Below, piece after piece: positions 1-4,956 of a stretch of DNA of 8,474 bases. The notes under the pieces were generated by a model that worked only from the letters and a program-made list of their open reading frames with translations, was not told where the DNA came from and searched no databases. The first letter of the stretch is position 1. Each line of letters opens with the position of its first letter. The DNA comes from Thermoleophilaceae bacterium (GTDB lineage: Bacteria > Actinomycetota > Thermoleophilia > Solirubrobacterales > Thermoleophilaceae), in assembly GCA_013813135.1 (NCBI GenBank), contig JACCSF010000412.1:1-8474 (forward strand). The letters are read 5' to 3'. A program made the position numbers and the translations under genes.

Positions 1-188
1 GATCGCCCTGATCTGGTCGGGAGCAGAAGGCGCTGCGCCGCGTGCAAAGGCCAGAGGTACGAGAGAGGTACCTCACGTCGACCAATGACGGGTGCGCTCG
101 TCTCGGCCCCACGACCGAAACAGTCGCGTATGCAGCGCTTTCCTTGCCCGTAGTATCCCTGGCGTGGACGCGGTTTCCGGCACCTGGT

Positions 189-236
189 TCCCACTCTGGG
201 AGATACCACTGTAGGGATTCTCCGCTCCCCGAGCGG
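189..236. repeat. Two short perfect inverted repeats in the leader
   Basis: TCCCA-CTC-TGGGA lies at 189-201 and CCGCTC-CCC-GAGCGG at 222-236. Both are perfect. An alternative pairing, GGAGA (199-203) with TCTCC (219-223), would compete with both. As RNA these could form mutually exclusive hairpins. As DNA they could be protein-binding sites. No known riboswitch consensus was recognised. Short palindromes are common in GC-rich DNA, so this is only suggestive. Confidence 0.35.
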
Positions 237-250
237 CTTCTCGTCGATAG

Positions 251-287
251 GAACGGGCTCGGGCCGGCGATCTTCGCCGCCCCGTTC
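251..287. repeat. Two-tier hairpin upstream of the DUF4389 gene
   Basis: The outer stem GAACGGG (251-257) pairs perfectly with CCCGTTC (281-287). The inner stem CGGCGA (265-270) pairs perfectly with TCGCCG (274-279) around a TCT loop, with an asymmetric internal loop between the stems. It ends 46 bases before the ATG at 334. A weaker hairpin follows at 289-310 (GGAT/ATCC with GGAC/GTCC). No T-run follows on either strand, so an intrinsic terminator is unlikely. A structured 5' leader is the simplest reading. Confidence 0.45.
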
Positions 288-333
288 TGGATGAGCGGAC
301 GGGTCCATCCGCAGGGCGTGCATTCATGACCGA

Positions 334-960
334 ATGGATGAGCACCCCGTCCGCTTCTCGGTGGACTACCCCGACCGCCAGCTAAACCGACTGACGACCG
401 CGTTCCGGGTCTTCGCGGTGATCCCGATCGCGATCGTGCTGGGGGCCATCACCGGCTACTCGAGCCAGTACGACAGCGGCGACACCGCTGGGACGGTGGC
501 GATCGGAGGCACAGGGCTGCTGGTGATCCCGCCGCTGCTGCTGCTCCTGTTCCGCCAGAAGTACCCGCGCTGGTGGTTCGACTGGAACCTCGAGCTGCTG
601 CGGTTCATGAACCGGGTGGCCGTCTTCTTCGCGCTGCTCGACGACCGCTATCCATCGACCGACGAGCACCAGGGCGTACACCTCGAATTCCCCTACCCCG
701 ATGCTCAGCGAGACCTCAACCGCTGGCTGCCGCTGGTCAAGTGGCTGCTGGCGATCCCGCACTACATCGTGCTGTTCTTCCTCTACATCGGCGCGTTCTT
801 CGTGGTGATCGCCGCCTGGTTCGCGATCCTGTTCACGGGCCGCTACCCGCGCGGCCTATTCGACTACCTCGTCGGCGTCGGACGCTGGCACAACCGGGTC
901 GTCGCGTACGCGTTCGTCCTGGTGACCGACCGTTACCCGCCGTTCCAGATGGCGCCGTAG
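334..960 (+). CDS. DUF4389-repeat membrane protein
   Basis: This is a 208-residue integral membrane protein with two copies of a DUF4389-like unit; the function is unknown. Copy 1 spans about residues 8-108 and copy 2 about 118-204. Each begins with an (F/L)xxxYPD...NR motif, continues into hydrophobic helices (roughly 22-40 and 54-73; 132-168), and ends with a YPR-WFD or YPR-LFD segment, a (N)RV motif and a DRYP motif (104-107 and 199-202). The matching DRYP ends show an internal duplication. The N-terminus 'EHPVRFSVDYP' looks like a typical start for the family. ATG 334 is the only usable in-frame start after the stop at 292. No clear Shine-Dalgarno precedes it, so initiation may depend on leader structure or be leaderless. 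It converges on the FAD oxidoreductase with 11 bp between stops. Confidence 0.85.
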   Translation: MDEHPVRFSVDYPDRQLNRLTTAFRVFAVIPIAIVLGAITGYSSQYDSGDTAGTVAIGGTGLLVIPPLLLLLFRQKYPRWWFDWNLELLRFMNRVAVFFALLDDRYPSTDEHQGVHLEFPYPDAQRDLNRWLPLVKWLLAIPHYIVLFFLYIGAFFVVIAAWFAILFTGRYPRGLFDYLVGVGRWHNRVVAYAFVLVTDRYPPFQMAP

Positions 961-976
961 AGCGGGCGACGCTACG
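956..976. terminator. Bulged hairpin spanning two convergent stop codons
   Basis: CGTAG-(AG)-CG at 956-964 pairs with CGCTACG at 970-976: 7 bp with a 2-nt bulge and a GGCGA loop. It contains the TAG stops of both the DUF4389 gene (958-960) and the oxidoreductase (972-974, minus). There is no T-tract on either side. It may give weak bidirectional termination, or may be chance. Confidence 0.3.
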
Positions 977-2357
977 CCGGCTTGATGTTGTTGTTGACTC
1001 GGAAGAAGTTGTCCGGGTCGTAGGCGGCCTTCACCTCTTCCAGCCGGCGCAGGTTGCGGCCGAAGGCGCTGTCCACGCCCGCGGTCGGCGCCTCGTCGGC
1101 CAGGCCGGTGAAGTTGAGGTAGACGCCGCCCGTGCCGAACTTGCTCACGTCGCCCCACGTAGCGCGGACCCACGCGATGTTGTCGGCGTCGTCGGCCGAG
1201 TCGCTCCACATGCCGTCGATCGAGACCATGTACGGAGCCGAGCGCTCGGCGAACGCCGTGGCCTCCGGGTCGACGTCGTTGATCGCGCCGCCCATGTGGA
1301 ACGTGTTCACGAGGATCATGGGGGCGGGCCGCTCCTGCGCCCCGGCCGCGATCGTGTCGATCGCACCGTCGCTCAGCTCGTCGAGGTACTGCGACTTCCA
1401 GTACGAGCGCAGCTGGTTGCGCGGGAACAGCGGGTCGAACCCGGTCTGCACCCCCGCGTACGGAGTCGGCCCGGACATGTCGAACAGGACGGTGCCTAGC
1501 TCGCGCAGCGGCTGCATCTCCGCGAGGCCTTCCTCGGCGTCGCCCACATACACGCCGCCGACGATGGCGACCGGGCGGTCGTGGACCGCCTCCGGCATCT
1601 CGGGGTTGGCGGGAAACGTGATCGTCACGACCACCGAGGTAACCTCGTTCGGCGCCTGCTCCACGTAGGACCGCCAGCCGCGCAGGACGTCGGCCACCTC
1701 CTCGAGCGGGTACATGACCGCGGCGAAGCCGACGATCGGGCCAAGCGGCTGAAGGTCGAAGGTGAACGACGTGACGATGCCGAAGTTGCCTCCGCCGCCG
1801 CGGATCGCCCAGTAGAGGTCCGGATTGGAGTCGGCCGACGCCGTGAGCACGCGCCCGTCGGCCGTCACGACCTGGGCCTCGACGACGTGGTCGCACGAGA
1901 GCCCGTACTTGCGGCGCACCCAGCCATAGCCGCCGCCCAGCGTCAGGCCGGCGACGCCGGTATCCGACACGACCCCGCCGGGAACCACGAGGCCGAAGGC
2001 CTGGGTCTCGCGGTCGACGTCGCCCCAGAGGGCGCCGCCCTGCACGTGAGCGAGGCGCCGCTCGGCGTCCACCTGGACGCCGGACATCGACGCGAGGTCG
2101 ATCAGCATCCCGCCGTCGATCGACGAGAGCCCCGCGACCGAATGGCCGCCCCCGCGCACGGCAACGGGCAGGCCCTGGTCGCGCGCGAAGTTCACGGCAT
2201 CCGCCACGTCGGCGGTGCCCGAGCAGCTCGCGACGAGCGCAGGCTCCCCGTCGTGCATCGCGTTGAACTCGGCACGGACCGAGGCGTAGCCGGGGTCTGC
2301 GGGAGTGAGGACAGGCCCCCTCAGGGAGTCGGAGAGGGTCGCTACCTGCGTGGCCAT
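972..2357 (-). CDS. FAD-linked oxidoreductase, berberine-bridge (BBE) type
   Basis: A 461-residue flavoprotein of the PCMH/BBE superfamily, which oxidises small molecules such as alcohols, sugars or secondary metabolites with O2 as usual acceptor; the substrate cannot be read from sequence. The FAD-binding PCMH domain covers about residues 35-210. It has the RGGGHS motif (68-73) whose His72 is the expected 8-alpha-histidyl FAD anchor, a TGVAGLTLGGGYGW loop (133-146) and a GGGGNFGIVTSF segment (187-198). The C-terminal BBE motif (YDPDNFFRVNNNI) lies at the very end. The cysteine that makes a second FAD bond in plant BBE aligns with Val (about residue 130), so FAD is predicted to be mono-covalent. 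No signal peptide is seen, so it is probably cytoplasmic. ATG 2357 is preceded by AAAGGGA four bases upstream and by a promoter-like TTGACC-N18-TAGGTT. It appears to be transcribed alone. Confidence 0.9.
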   Translation of the reverse strand: MATQVATLSDSLRGPVLTPADPGYASVRAEFNAMHDGEPALVASCSGTADVADAVNFARDQGLPVAVRGGGHSVAGLSSIDGGMLIDLASMSGVQVDAERRLAHVQGGALWGDVDRETQAFGLVVPGGVVSDTGVAGLTLGGGYGWVRRKYGLSCDHVVEAQVVTADGRVLTASADSNPDLYWAIRGGGGNFGIVTSFTFDLQPLGPIVGFAAVMYPLEEVADVLRGWRSYVEQAPNEVTSVVVTITFPANPEMPEAVHDRPVAIVGGVYVGDAEEGLAEMQPLRELGTVLFDMSGPTPYAGVQTGFDPLFPRNQLRSYWKSQYLDELSDGAIDTIAAGAQERPAPMILVNTFHMGGAINDVDPEATAFAERSAPYMVSIDGMWSDSADDADNIAWVRATWGDVSKFGTGGVYLNFTGLADEAPTAGVDSAFGRNLRRLEEVKAAYDPDNFFRVNNNIKPA

Positions 2358-2361
2358 GAAG

Positions 2362-2368
2362 TCCCTTT
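2362..2368 (-). promoter_or_regulatory. Ribosome-binding site of the FAD oxidoreductase
   Basis: AAAGGGA on the minus strand lies four bases before ATG 2357. It is a purine-rich, moderate Shine-Dalgarno supporting that start. Confidence 0.5.
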
Positions 2369-2369
2369 C

Positions 2370-2382
2370 GTCCGCTTCGGAC
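2370..2382. repeat. 13-bp palindrome between promoter and start codon
   Basis: GTCCG-CTT-CGGAC is a perfect inverted repeat just downstream of the predicted transcription start and upstream of the ribosome-binding site of the oxidoreductase. This position would suit a repressor operator or a short leader hairpin. No regulator gene is adjacent in the window, so its role is inference. Confidence 0.35.
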
Positions 2383-2391
2383 TGTCAGGCG

Positions 2392-2421
2392 AACCTAGCC
2401 CGTCGCGACCACGCGGGTCAA
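2392..2421 (-). promoter_or_regulatory. Predicted promoter of the FAD oxidoreductase
   Basis: Minus-strand TTGACC (2416-2421) and TAGGTT (2392-2397) are separated by 18 bp, a good sigma70/SigA-type match. The expected transcript would begin near 2385, giving a leader of about 28 bases with a Shine-Dalgarno. The spacer contains the palindrome GTCGCGAC (2402-2409). The promoter lies downstream of the 2451-2480 stem-loop, so this gene is probably separate from the psp operon. Confidence 0.55.
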
Positions 2422-2450
2422 GTCTGGAGCGTGTGCGTTTCCGGCCTGTA

Positions 2451-2480
2451 ACAACTCGCGGCTGCAAGGCCGCGAGTTGT
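2451..2480 (-). terminator. 12-bp stem-loop ending the psp operon
   Basis: ACAACTCGCGGC (2451-2462) and GCCGCGAGTTGT (2469-2480) form a perfect 12-bp stem with a 6-nt loop. In minus-strand RNA the stem begins at the last base of the cyclic-nucleotide protein's stop codon and is followed by UUAC after the GUUGU arm, a poor U-tract. This suits a GC-rich actinobacterial terminator that lacks a long U-run. It would insulate the downstream oxidoreductase. Confidence 0.7.
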
Positions 2481-2884
2481 CAGCTCACGGTGTCGAGGTG
2501 GCGGCAGCGCTCGTCGATCGCAGCGCGGATCTTGGTCGCCACCTCGGGCAGCTCGCGCGCCGTCTGCCGGAACGCCTGCCCGGTCATGACGATGACCTTC
2601 ACCGGCGAGGTGGCGACCACGGTCGCGTTGCGGCGCGTGTCGCCCACCAGGCCCATCTCTCCAAAAAAGTCCCCCGGGCCGAGCTCGCCGAGAAGCTGAT
2701 CACCGCGCCTGACCTGCGCGGTCCCCTCCTCGATTGCGAAGAACTCGTAAGGCCACTCGCCCTCCCGCACTATCTCGCGGCCCTGCGCGAGCTCCACCTC
2801 GTCGGCGCGCGGGCCAAGAGCCCGCAGCTCCTTCCGGTTGAGGCCGGCGAACAGCGGGATGTTTTTGAGCTGATCTGCGTCCAT
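2480..2884 (-). CDS. Stand-alone cyclic-nucleotide-binding domain protein
   Basis: A 134-residue protein made of one CAP/CRP-type cyclic-nucleotide-binding beta-roll and a short C-terminal helix, with no DNA-binding helix-turn-helix. The N-terminal 'LKNIPLFAGL' helix (6-15) is typical. The phosphate-binding cassette is at 71-89, with Gly75-Glu76 for the ribose and Arg85 for the phosphate. The usual small residue after the Arg is Asn86, so ligand binding is likely but the ligand (cAMP, cGMP or none) is uncertain. ATG 2884 is chosen over GTG 2893 because a perfect AGGAGG lies at 2893-2898, eight bases before the ATG, and the GTG overlaps it. It follows pspAA by 36 bp in the same orientation, so it is probably co-transcribed with pspA-pspAA. 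It may tune the Psp response or act by protein contact; this is inference. The family identity is secure. Confidence 0.88.
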   Translation of the reverse strand: MDADQLKNIPLFAGLNRKELRALGPRADEVELAQGREIVREGEWPYEFFAIEEGTAQVRRGDQLLGELGPGDFFGEMGLVGDTRRNATVVATSPVKVIVMTGQAFRQTARELPEVATKIRAAIDERCRHLDTVS

Positions 2885-2892
2885 CACCCTCA

Positions 2893-2898
2893 CCTCCT
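2893..2898 (-). promoter_or_regulatory. Ribosome-binding site of the cyclic-nucleotide protein
   Basis: AGGAGG, continuing into GTGA, sits eight bases before ATG 2884. It decides the start: the upstream in-frame GTG (2893) overlaps this Shine-Dalgarno. Confidence 0.75.
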
Positions 2899-2920
2899 GA
2901 GCAGTGAGGGCGATCCTAAC

Positions 2921-3199
2921 TCAGTCGGGTATCAGCCCGTCACCCGTGAACTCGCCCTGCGCCTCGCGAAAGGTGATGTCGCGCGGCGGCAGGATCACGT
3001 CCGACTCGACCAGCTCGTCGTCGTCCAGGACGTTGCCGTCGCTGGCGACGAGCTCCAGCATGGTTGACCAGAGCTCCTTGAAGCCGGTCTCGTCGCCCTG
3101 CTCCACGGCCGCGACTGCGCGGTTGTCCAGCTCGTTGAGCCGATCCGCGTCCTCGTCGGGCAGCCTGAACTGGCCCTCGCCGGAGACCCGCACGATCAC
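2921..3199 (-). CDS. pspAA: PspA-associated protein PspAA
   Basis: A 92-residue acidic soluble protein matching the PspAA family, a partner usually encoded beside PspA in actinobacteria and some other phyla. Recognisable features are the N-terminal 'MIVRVSGEGQFRLPDE', a central 'LNELDNRAV...GDE' helix region, the 'LDDDELVESDVILPP' segment and the C-terminal 'GLIPD'. Its biochemical function is not settled; association with PspA at the membrane is the usual proposal. It starts with GTG 3199, which overlaps the pspA stop in a GTGA arrangement. GGAGG lies seven bases upstream inside the last pspA codons, so translation is probably coupled and the two proteins co-produced. The cyclic-nucleotide protein follows after 36 bp. 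Confidence 0.85.
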   Translation of the reverse strand: MIVRVSGEGQFRLPDEDADRLNELDNRAVAAVEQGDETGFKELWSTMLELVASDGNVLDDDELVESDVILPPRDITFREAQGEFTGDGLIPD

Positions 3200-3951
3200 G
3201 CCTTCTCCTCCCCCTGCTCGAGCGCGGGCGCGTCGCCGCCACCCGAGCCGAGCTCGGCCTTCATCCTCGACAGCTCGTCATCGACCTGCGCGCCGCTGGT
3301 CAGCTCGCTGAGCTGGCGGTCGATGTCGTCCTGGCCCGAGCCGAGCTGGCTCAGGTCGTCGAACGTGCCCGCCTTCTCGAGCTCCTCCACCGCGGAGGCG
3401 CGGGCGCGCATCGTCTCGGTCTTGTCCTCGGCGCGCTGGATCGCAAGGCCAAGGTCGGCCATCTCCTCGCCGACACCGTTGGCGGCTTCGGAGATCCGCA
3501 CCTGGGCCTCGGCGGCCGAGTACTGCGCCTTGATGACCTCCTTCTTGGTGCGGAACTGCTCGATCTTCTGGCGCAGCTTCTGCTCGTTGGCGGTGAGCTG
3601 CTCCTGCTGGCTCTCGAGCTCCTTGATCTGGCCGTCGAGGTCCTGCAGCTCGGTCTGCGCGAGCGTCTTGCGCTCGAGCGCGAGACGGGCCAGCTCCTCG
3701 TTGCCCTGAGAGAGGGCCTGCCGCGCCTGCGTGTCGAGCTTGACGACCTGCTGCTCGAGCTTCGAGGACTGCATCTGAAGGCGCTTCTTCGACGTGACGA
3801 CGTCGGCGATGCCCTTCTTGACGTTCTGGAGCAGCTCGACCTGCTTCTGGTAGCCGTAGTCCAGCGTCTCGCCTGGGTCCTCGGCCCGGTCGAGCATCTT
3901 TGAAATCTTCGACTTGATGACGGTGGACATCCGCCCGCCGAGACCTGGCAT
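3196..3951 (-). CDS. pspA: Phage-shock protein A (PspA/IM30/Vipp1 family)
   Basis: A 251-residue peripheral membrane protein, ESCRT-III-like, that assembles on damaged or stressed cytoplasmic membrane. An N-terminal amphipathic helix is followed by the family motif 'RAEDPGETLDYGYQKQ' (22-37). A long heptad-rich coiled coil runs from about 35 to 190, rich in Gln, Glu, Lys and Arg. A flexible Gly/acidic tail then carries 'DDELSRMKAEL', a motif common in actinobacterial PspA. The length is normal. ATG 3951 is preferred because AAGGAGG (3956-3962) precedes it by four bases. ATG 3930 (residue 8) is possible but has only a weak upstream signal. It heads the pspA-pspAA-cyclic-nucleotide operon and is divergent from the thioesterase. 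No pspBC or pspF homologue is present in the window, so regulation is likely not of the E. coli type. Confidence 0.95.
   Translation of the reverse strand: MPGLGGRMSTVIKSKISKMLDRAEDPGETLDYGYQKQVELLQNVKKGIADVVTSKKRLQMQSSKLEQQVVKLDTQARQALSQGNEELARLALERKTLAQTELQDLDGQIKELESQQEQLTANEQKLRQKIEQFRTKKEVIKAQYSAAEAQVRISEAANGVGEEMADLGLAIQRAEDKTETMRARASAVEELEKAGTFDDLSQLGSGQDDIDRQLSELTSGAQVDDELSRMKAELGSGGGDAPALEQGEEKA
3205..3211 (-). promoter_or_regulatory. Ribosome-binding site of pspAA inside pspA
   Basis: GGAGGAG lies within the codons for the acidic tail of PspA, five bases before GTG 3199. It allows independent initiation alongside the GTGA stop-start overlap. Confidence 0.65.
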
Positions 3952-3955
3952 CCCG

Positions 3956-3962
3956 CCTCCTT
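3956..3962 (-). promoter_or_regulatory. Ribosome-binding site of pspA
   Basis: AAGGAGG is four bases upstream of ATG 3951. It favours this start over the internal ATG at 3930. Confidence 0.65.
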
Positions 3963-3980
3963 CAGCTTGCGTGTCGTGAG

Positions 3981-3998
3981 GGTTGGAAACCTAGACTA
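3981..3998. promoter_or_regulatory. Candidate shared divergent promoter (symmetric -10) and small palindrome
   Basis: TAGACTA (3992-3998) reads TAGACT on the plus strand and TAGTCT on the minus strand, both fitting TAnnnT. The plus-strand box would start a transcript near 4003-4005, almost at GTG 4008. The minus-strand box would start near 3986, giving about 35 bases of pspA leader. The plus strand has a possible TTGCGT (3967-3972) 19 bp upstream; the minus strand has no good -35. GGTT-GGA-AACC (3981-3991) is adjacent and could be a half-operator. This is based on inspection of a 56-bp gap only. Confidence 0.4.
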
Positions 3999-4007
3999 CC
4001 CAGCGCC

Positions 4008-4496
4008 GTGCAGCCGAGACCACCATCCCAGTCCCGTTCGGAGCTCAGCCGCTGGATGGGCGTGGGCGACGCCAACAACTCGGGCAACGTCCACGGCGGC
4101 GTGATCATGTACCTCTGCGACGAGGTGGCCGGCATCGCGGCCGTGCGGCACTCCGGCGGCCGGGTCGTGACCGTCGCCATGGATCGCATGACGTTCCTGC
4201 ATCCCGTATACGTCGGGCACCTGCTGACCGTCAAGGCCGCGGTCAACGCCGCCTGGCGGTCGTCGATGGAGGTGGGCGTGCGCGTGGAGGCGGAGAACAT
4301 CCGCTCCGGCGAGGTGACGCACACGTCCGCGGCCTACCTCACGATGGTCGCGCTCGACGAGGAGGGCCGGCCGACGCCCGTCCCCCCCGTAGCGCCCGAG
4401 ACCCCCGATGAGGAGCGTCGCGCCCGCGAGGCGCAGCTGCGCCGCGACAACCGGCTCGCCGAGCGCGAGCGCATCGAGAAGGGGCGCGCCGACTAG
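4008..4496 (+). CDS. Acyl-CoA thioesterase, single hotdog domain
   Basis: A 162-residue cytosolic thioesterase of the BACH/YciA-like hotdog family, which hydrolyses acyl-CoA to free acid and CoA. The signature 'DANNSGNVHGGVIMYLCDEVAG' region (21-42) carries the conserved Asn, GNVHGG and Asp-Glu (38-39) of the active site. It is followed by the 'VAMDRMTFLHPVYVG' strand (56-70) and the 'AAYLTMVALDEEGRP' strand (108-122). A charged helical tail (about 134-162) is usual in actinobacterial members. The start is GTG 4008: the next start (ATG 4056) would remove the first beta-strand. No Shine-Dalgarno is visible, and a -10-like TAGACT ends ten bases before the GTG, so the mRNA may be nearly leaderless. 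The domain is single, so it should act as an oligomer. It lies near an acyl-CoA dehydrogenase operon on the other strand, suggesting shared acyl-CoA metabolism, though not co-transcription. Confidence 0.88.
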   Translation: MQPRPPSQSRSELSRWMGVGDANNSGNVHGGVIMYLCDEVAGIAAVRHSGGRVVTVAMDRMTFLHPVYVGHLLTVKAAVNAAWRSSMEVGVRVEAENIRSGEVTHTSAAYLTMVALDEEGRPTPVPPVAPETPDEERRAREAQLRRDNRLAERERIEKGRAD

Positions 4497-4508
4497 ACGA
4501 CCGGCCCC
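4481..4508. terminator. Bulged inverted repeat spanning two convergent stops
   Basis: GGGGC (4481-4485) pairs with GCCCC (4504-4508). An alternative fold uses GGGGC-(GCG)-CCG against CGGCCCC. The loop contains both stop codons of the convergent thioesterase and lipoprotein genes. No T-tract is seen. It may act as a weak bidirectional terminator, with low certainty. Confidence 0.3.
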
Positions 4509-4954
4509 TGGAGCTCCTCGCCGGTCCCGAGCTGGCGCCACTCCTTGAACTTGCCGTCCACGATCGTGTAGCGCACCTGTACGCGGCCGCGGCAGGGCCC
4601 GCCCGGACCGGGCGTGAGGCGGAAGGTGGCCAGCACCTTCGCGCCCTCGTCCTCGAGCCCGATCAGATCCGCGGAGCACGGCAGCCCCGCGTTGAAGATG
4701 CGGGCCGCCGCGGCGTTCGGGAGCCGGAACGCCCTGCCCTGGTCGATGATCGCGCCGGGAGCGAAGAAGGTCGCCGCCTGGCCGAAGTCGCCGTGCTTCA
4801 CCGCCATCAGCCAGTCGCGGATCATCAGGCCCTCCGGCGAGCGCAGGCCTTGCTGCGGCGGCGGCGGCTGCGGCGGAGGCGCGGGCCGGGGCGCACCGGA
4901 GTCGTCGCAGCCGGTCACGAGCGCGAGGACGACGGCCAGGGCGAGCCAGCGCAT
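4493..4954 (-). CDS. Small NTF2/SnoaL-like lipoprotein
   Basis: A 153-residue predicted lipoprotein. A short signal peptide (1-15) ends in the lipobox LVTG-Cys16, so the mature protein should be lipid-anchored on the outer face of the membrane. A proline-rich linker (23-34) follows. The rest (about 42-153) looks like an NTF2/SnoaL-type fold: an 'IRDWLMAVKHGDFGQAATFF' region helix (45-64), a small-residue/Phe strand pattern and a final 'YTIVDGKFKEWRQL' strand pair (129-142). Two cysteines (about 93 and 120) could form a disulfide. The ligand or function is unknown. It starts two bases after the ctaG stop with no strong ribosome site, so it is probably translationally coupled. Its stop overlaps the thioesterase stop tail to tail in a shared CTAG. 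Confidence 0.75.
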   Translation of the reverse strand: MRWLALAVVLALVTGCDDSGAPRPAPPPQPPPPQQGLRSPEGLMIRDWLMAVKHGDFGQAATFFAPGAIIDQGRAFRLPNAAAARIFNAGLPCSADLIGLEDEGAKVLATFRLTPGPGGPCRGRVQVRYTIVDGKFKEWRQLGTGEELQGPVV

Positions 4955-4956
4955 CG

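Larger units (their letters stand above)
1..333. other. Non-coding left-edge region
   Basis: No gene is supportable here. The open frames on both strands have no family resemblance, no ribosome-binding site and atypical codon use. A frame entering from the left edge stops at 86-88 after 28 codons and could be the tail of an upstream gene, but its third positions are mixed and I do not call it. The region is visibly less G/C-biased than the genes. It holds an 8-bp direct repeat AGAGGTAC (53-60 and 64-71) and a run of inverted repeats from 189 to 310, described separately. No convincing -35/-10 pair was found for the gene starting at 334. Confidence 0.6.

Noticed and set aside
160..223. Cobalamin-riboswitch-like fragments such as CCACTGT and GGGA
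   Set aside because: The B12 box and the ordered conserved blocks are absent on both strands; the similarity is limited to short strings.
42..329. 95-codon plus-strand and 90-codon minus-strand frames at the left edge
   Set aside because: No ribosome-binding site, low-complexity composition, no family resemblance, and overlap with the hairpin cluster.
1581..2699. 372-codon plus-strand open frame over the oxidoreductase and the psp end
   Set aside because: It crosses two genes and the 2451-2480 stem-loop, has no motif, and is antisense to conserved FAD and cyclic-nucleotide domains.
2885..2893. GTG 2893 as start of the cyclic-nucleotide protein
   Set aside because: It overlaps the AGGAGG ribosome-binding site that is correctly spaced for ATG 2884.
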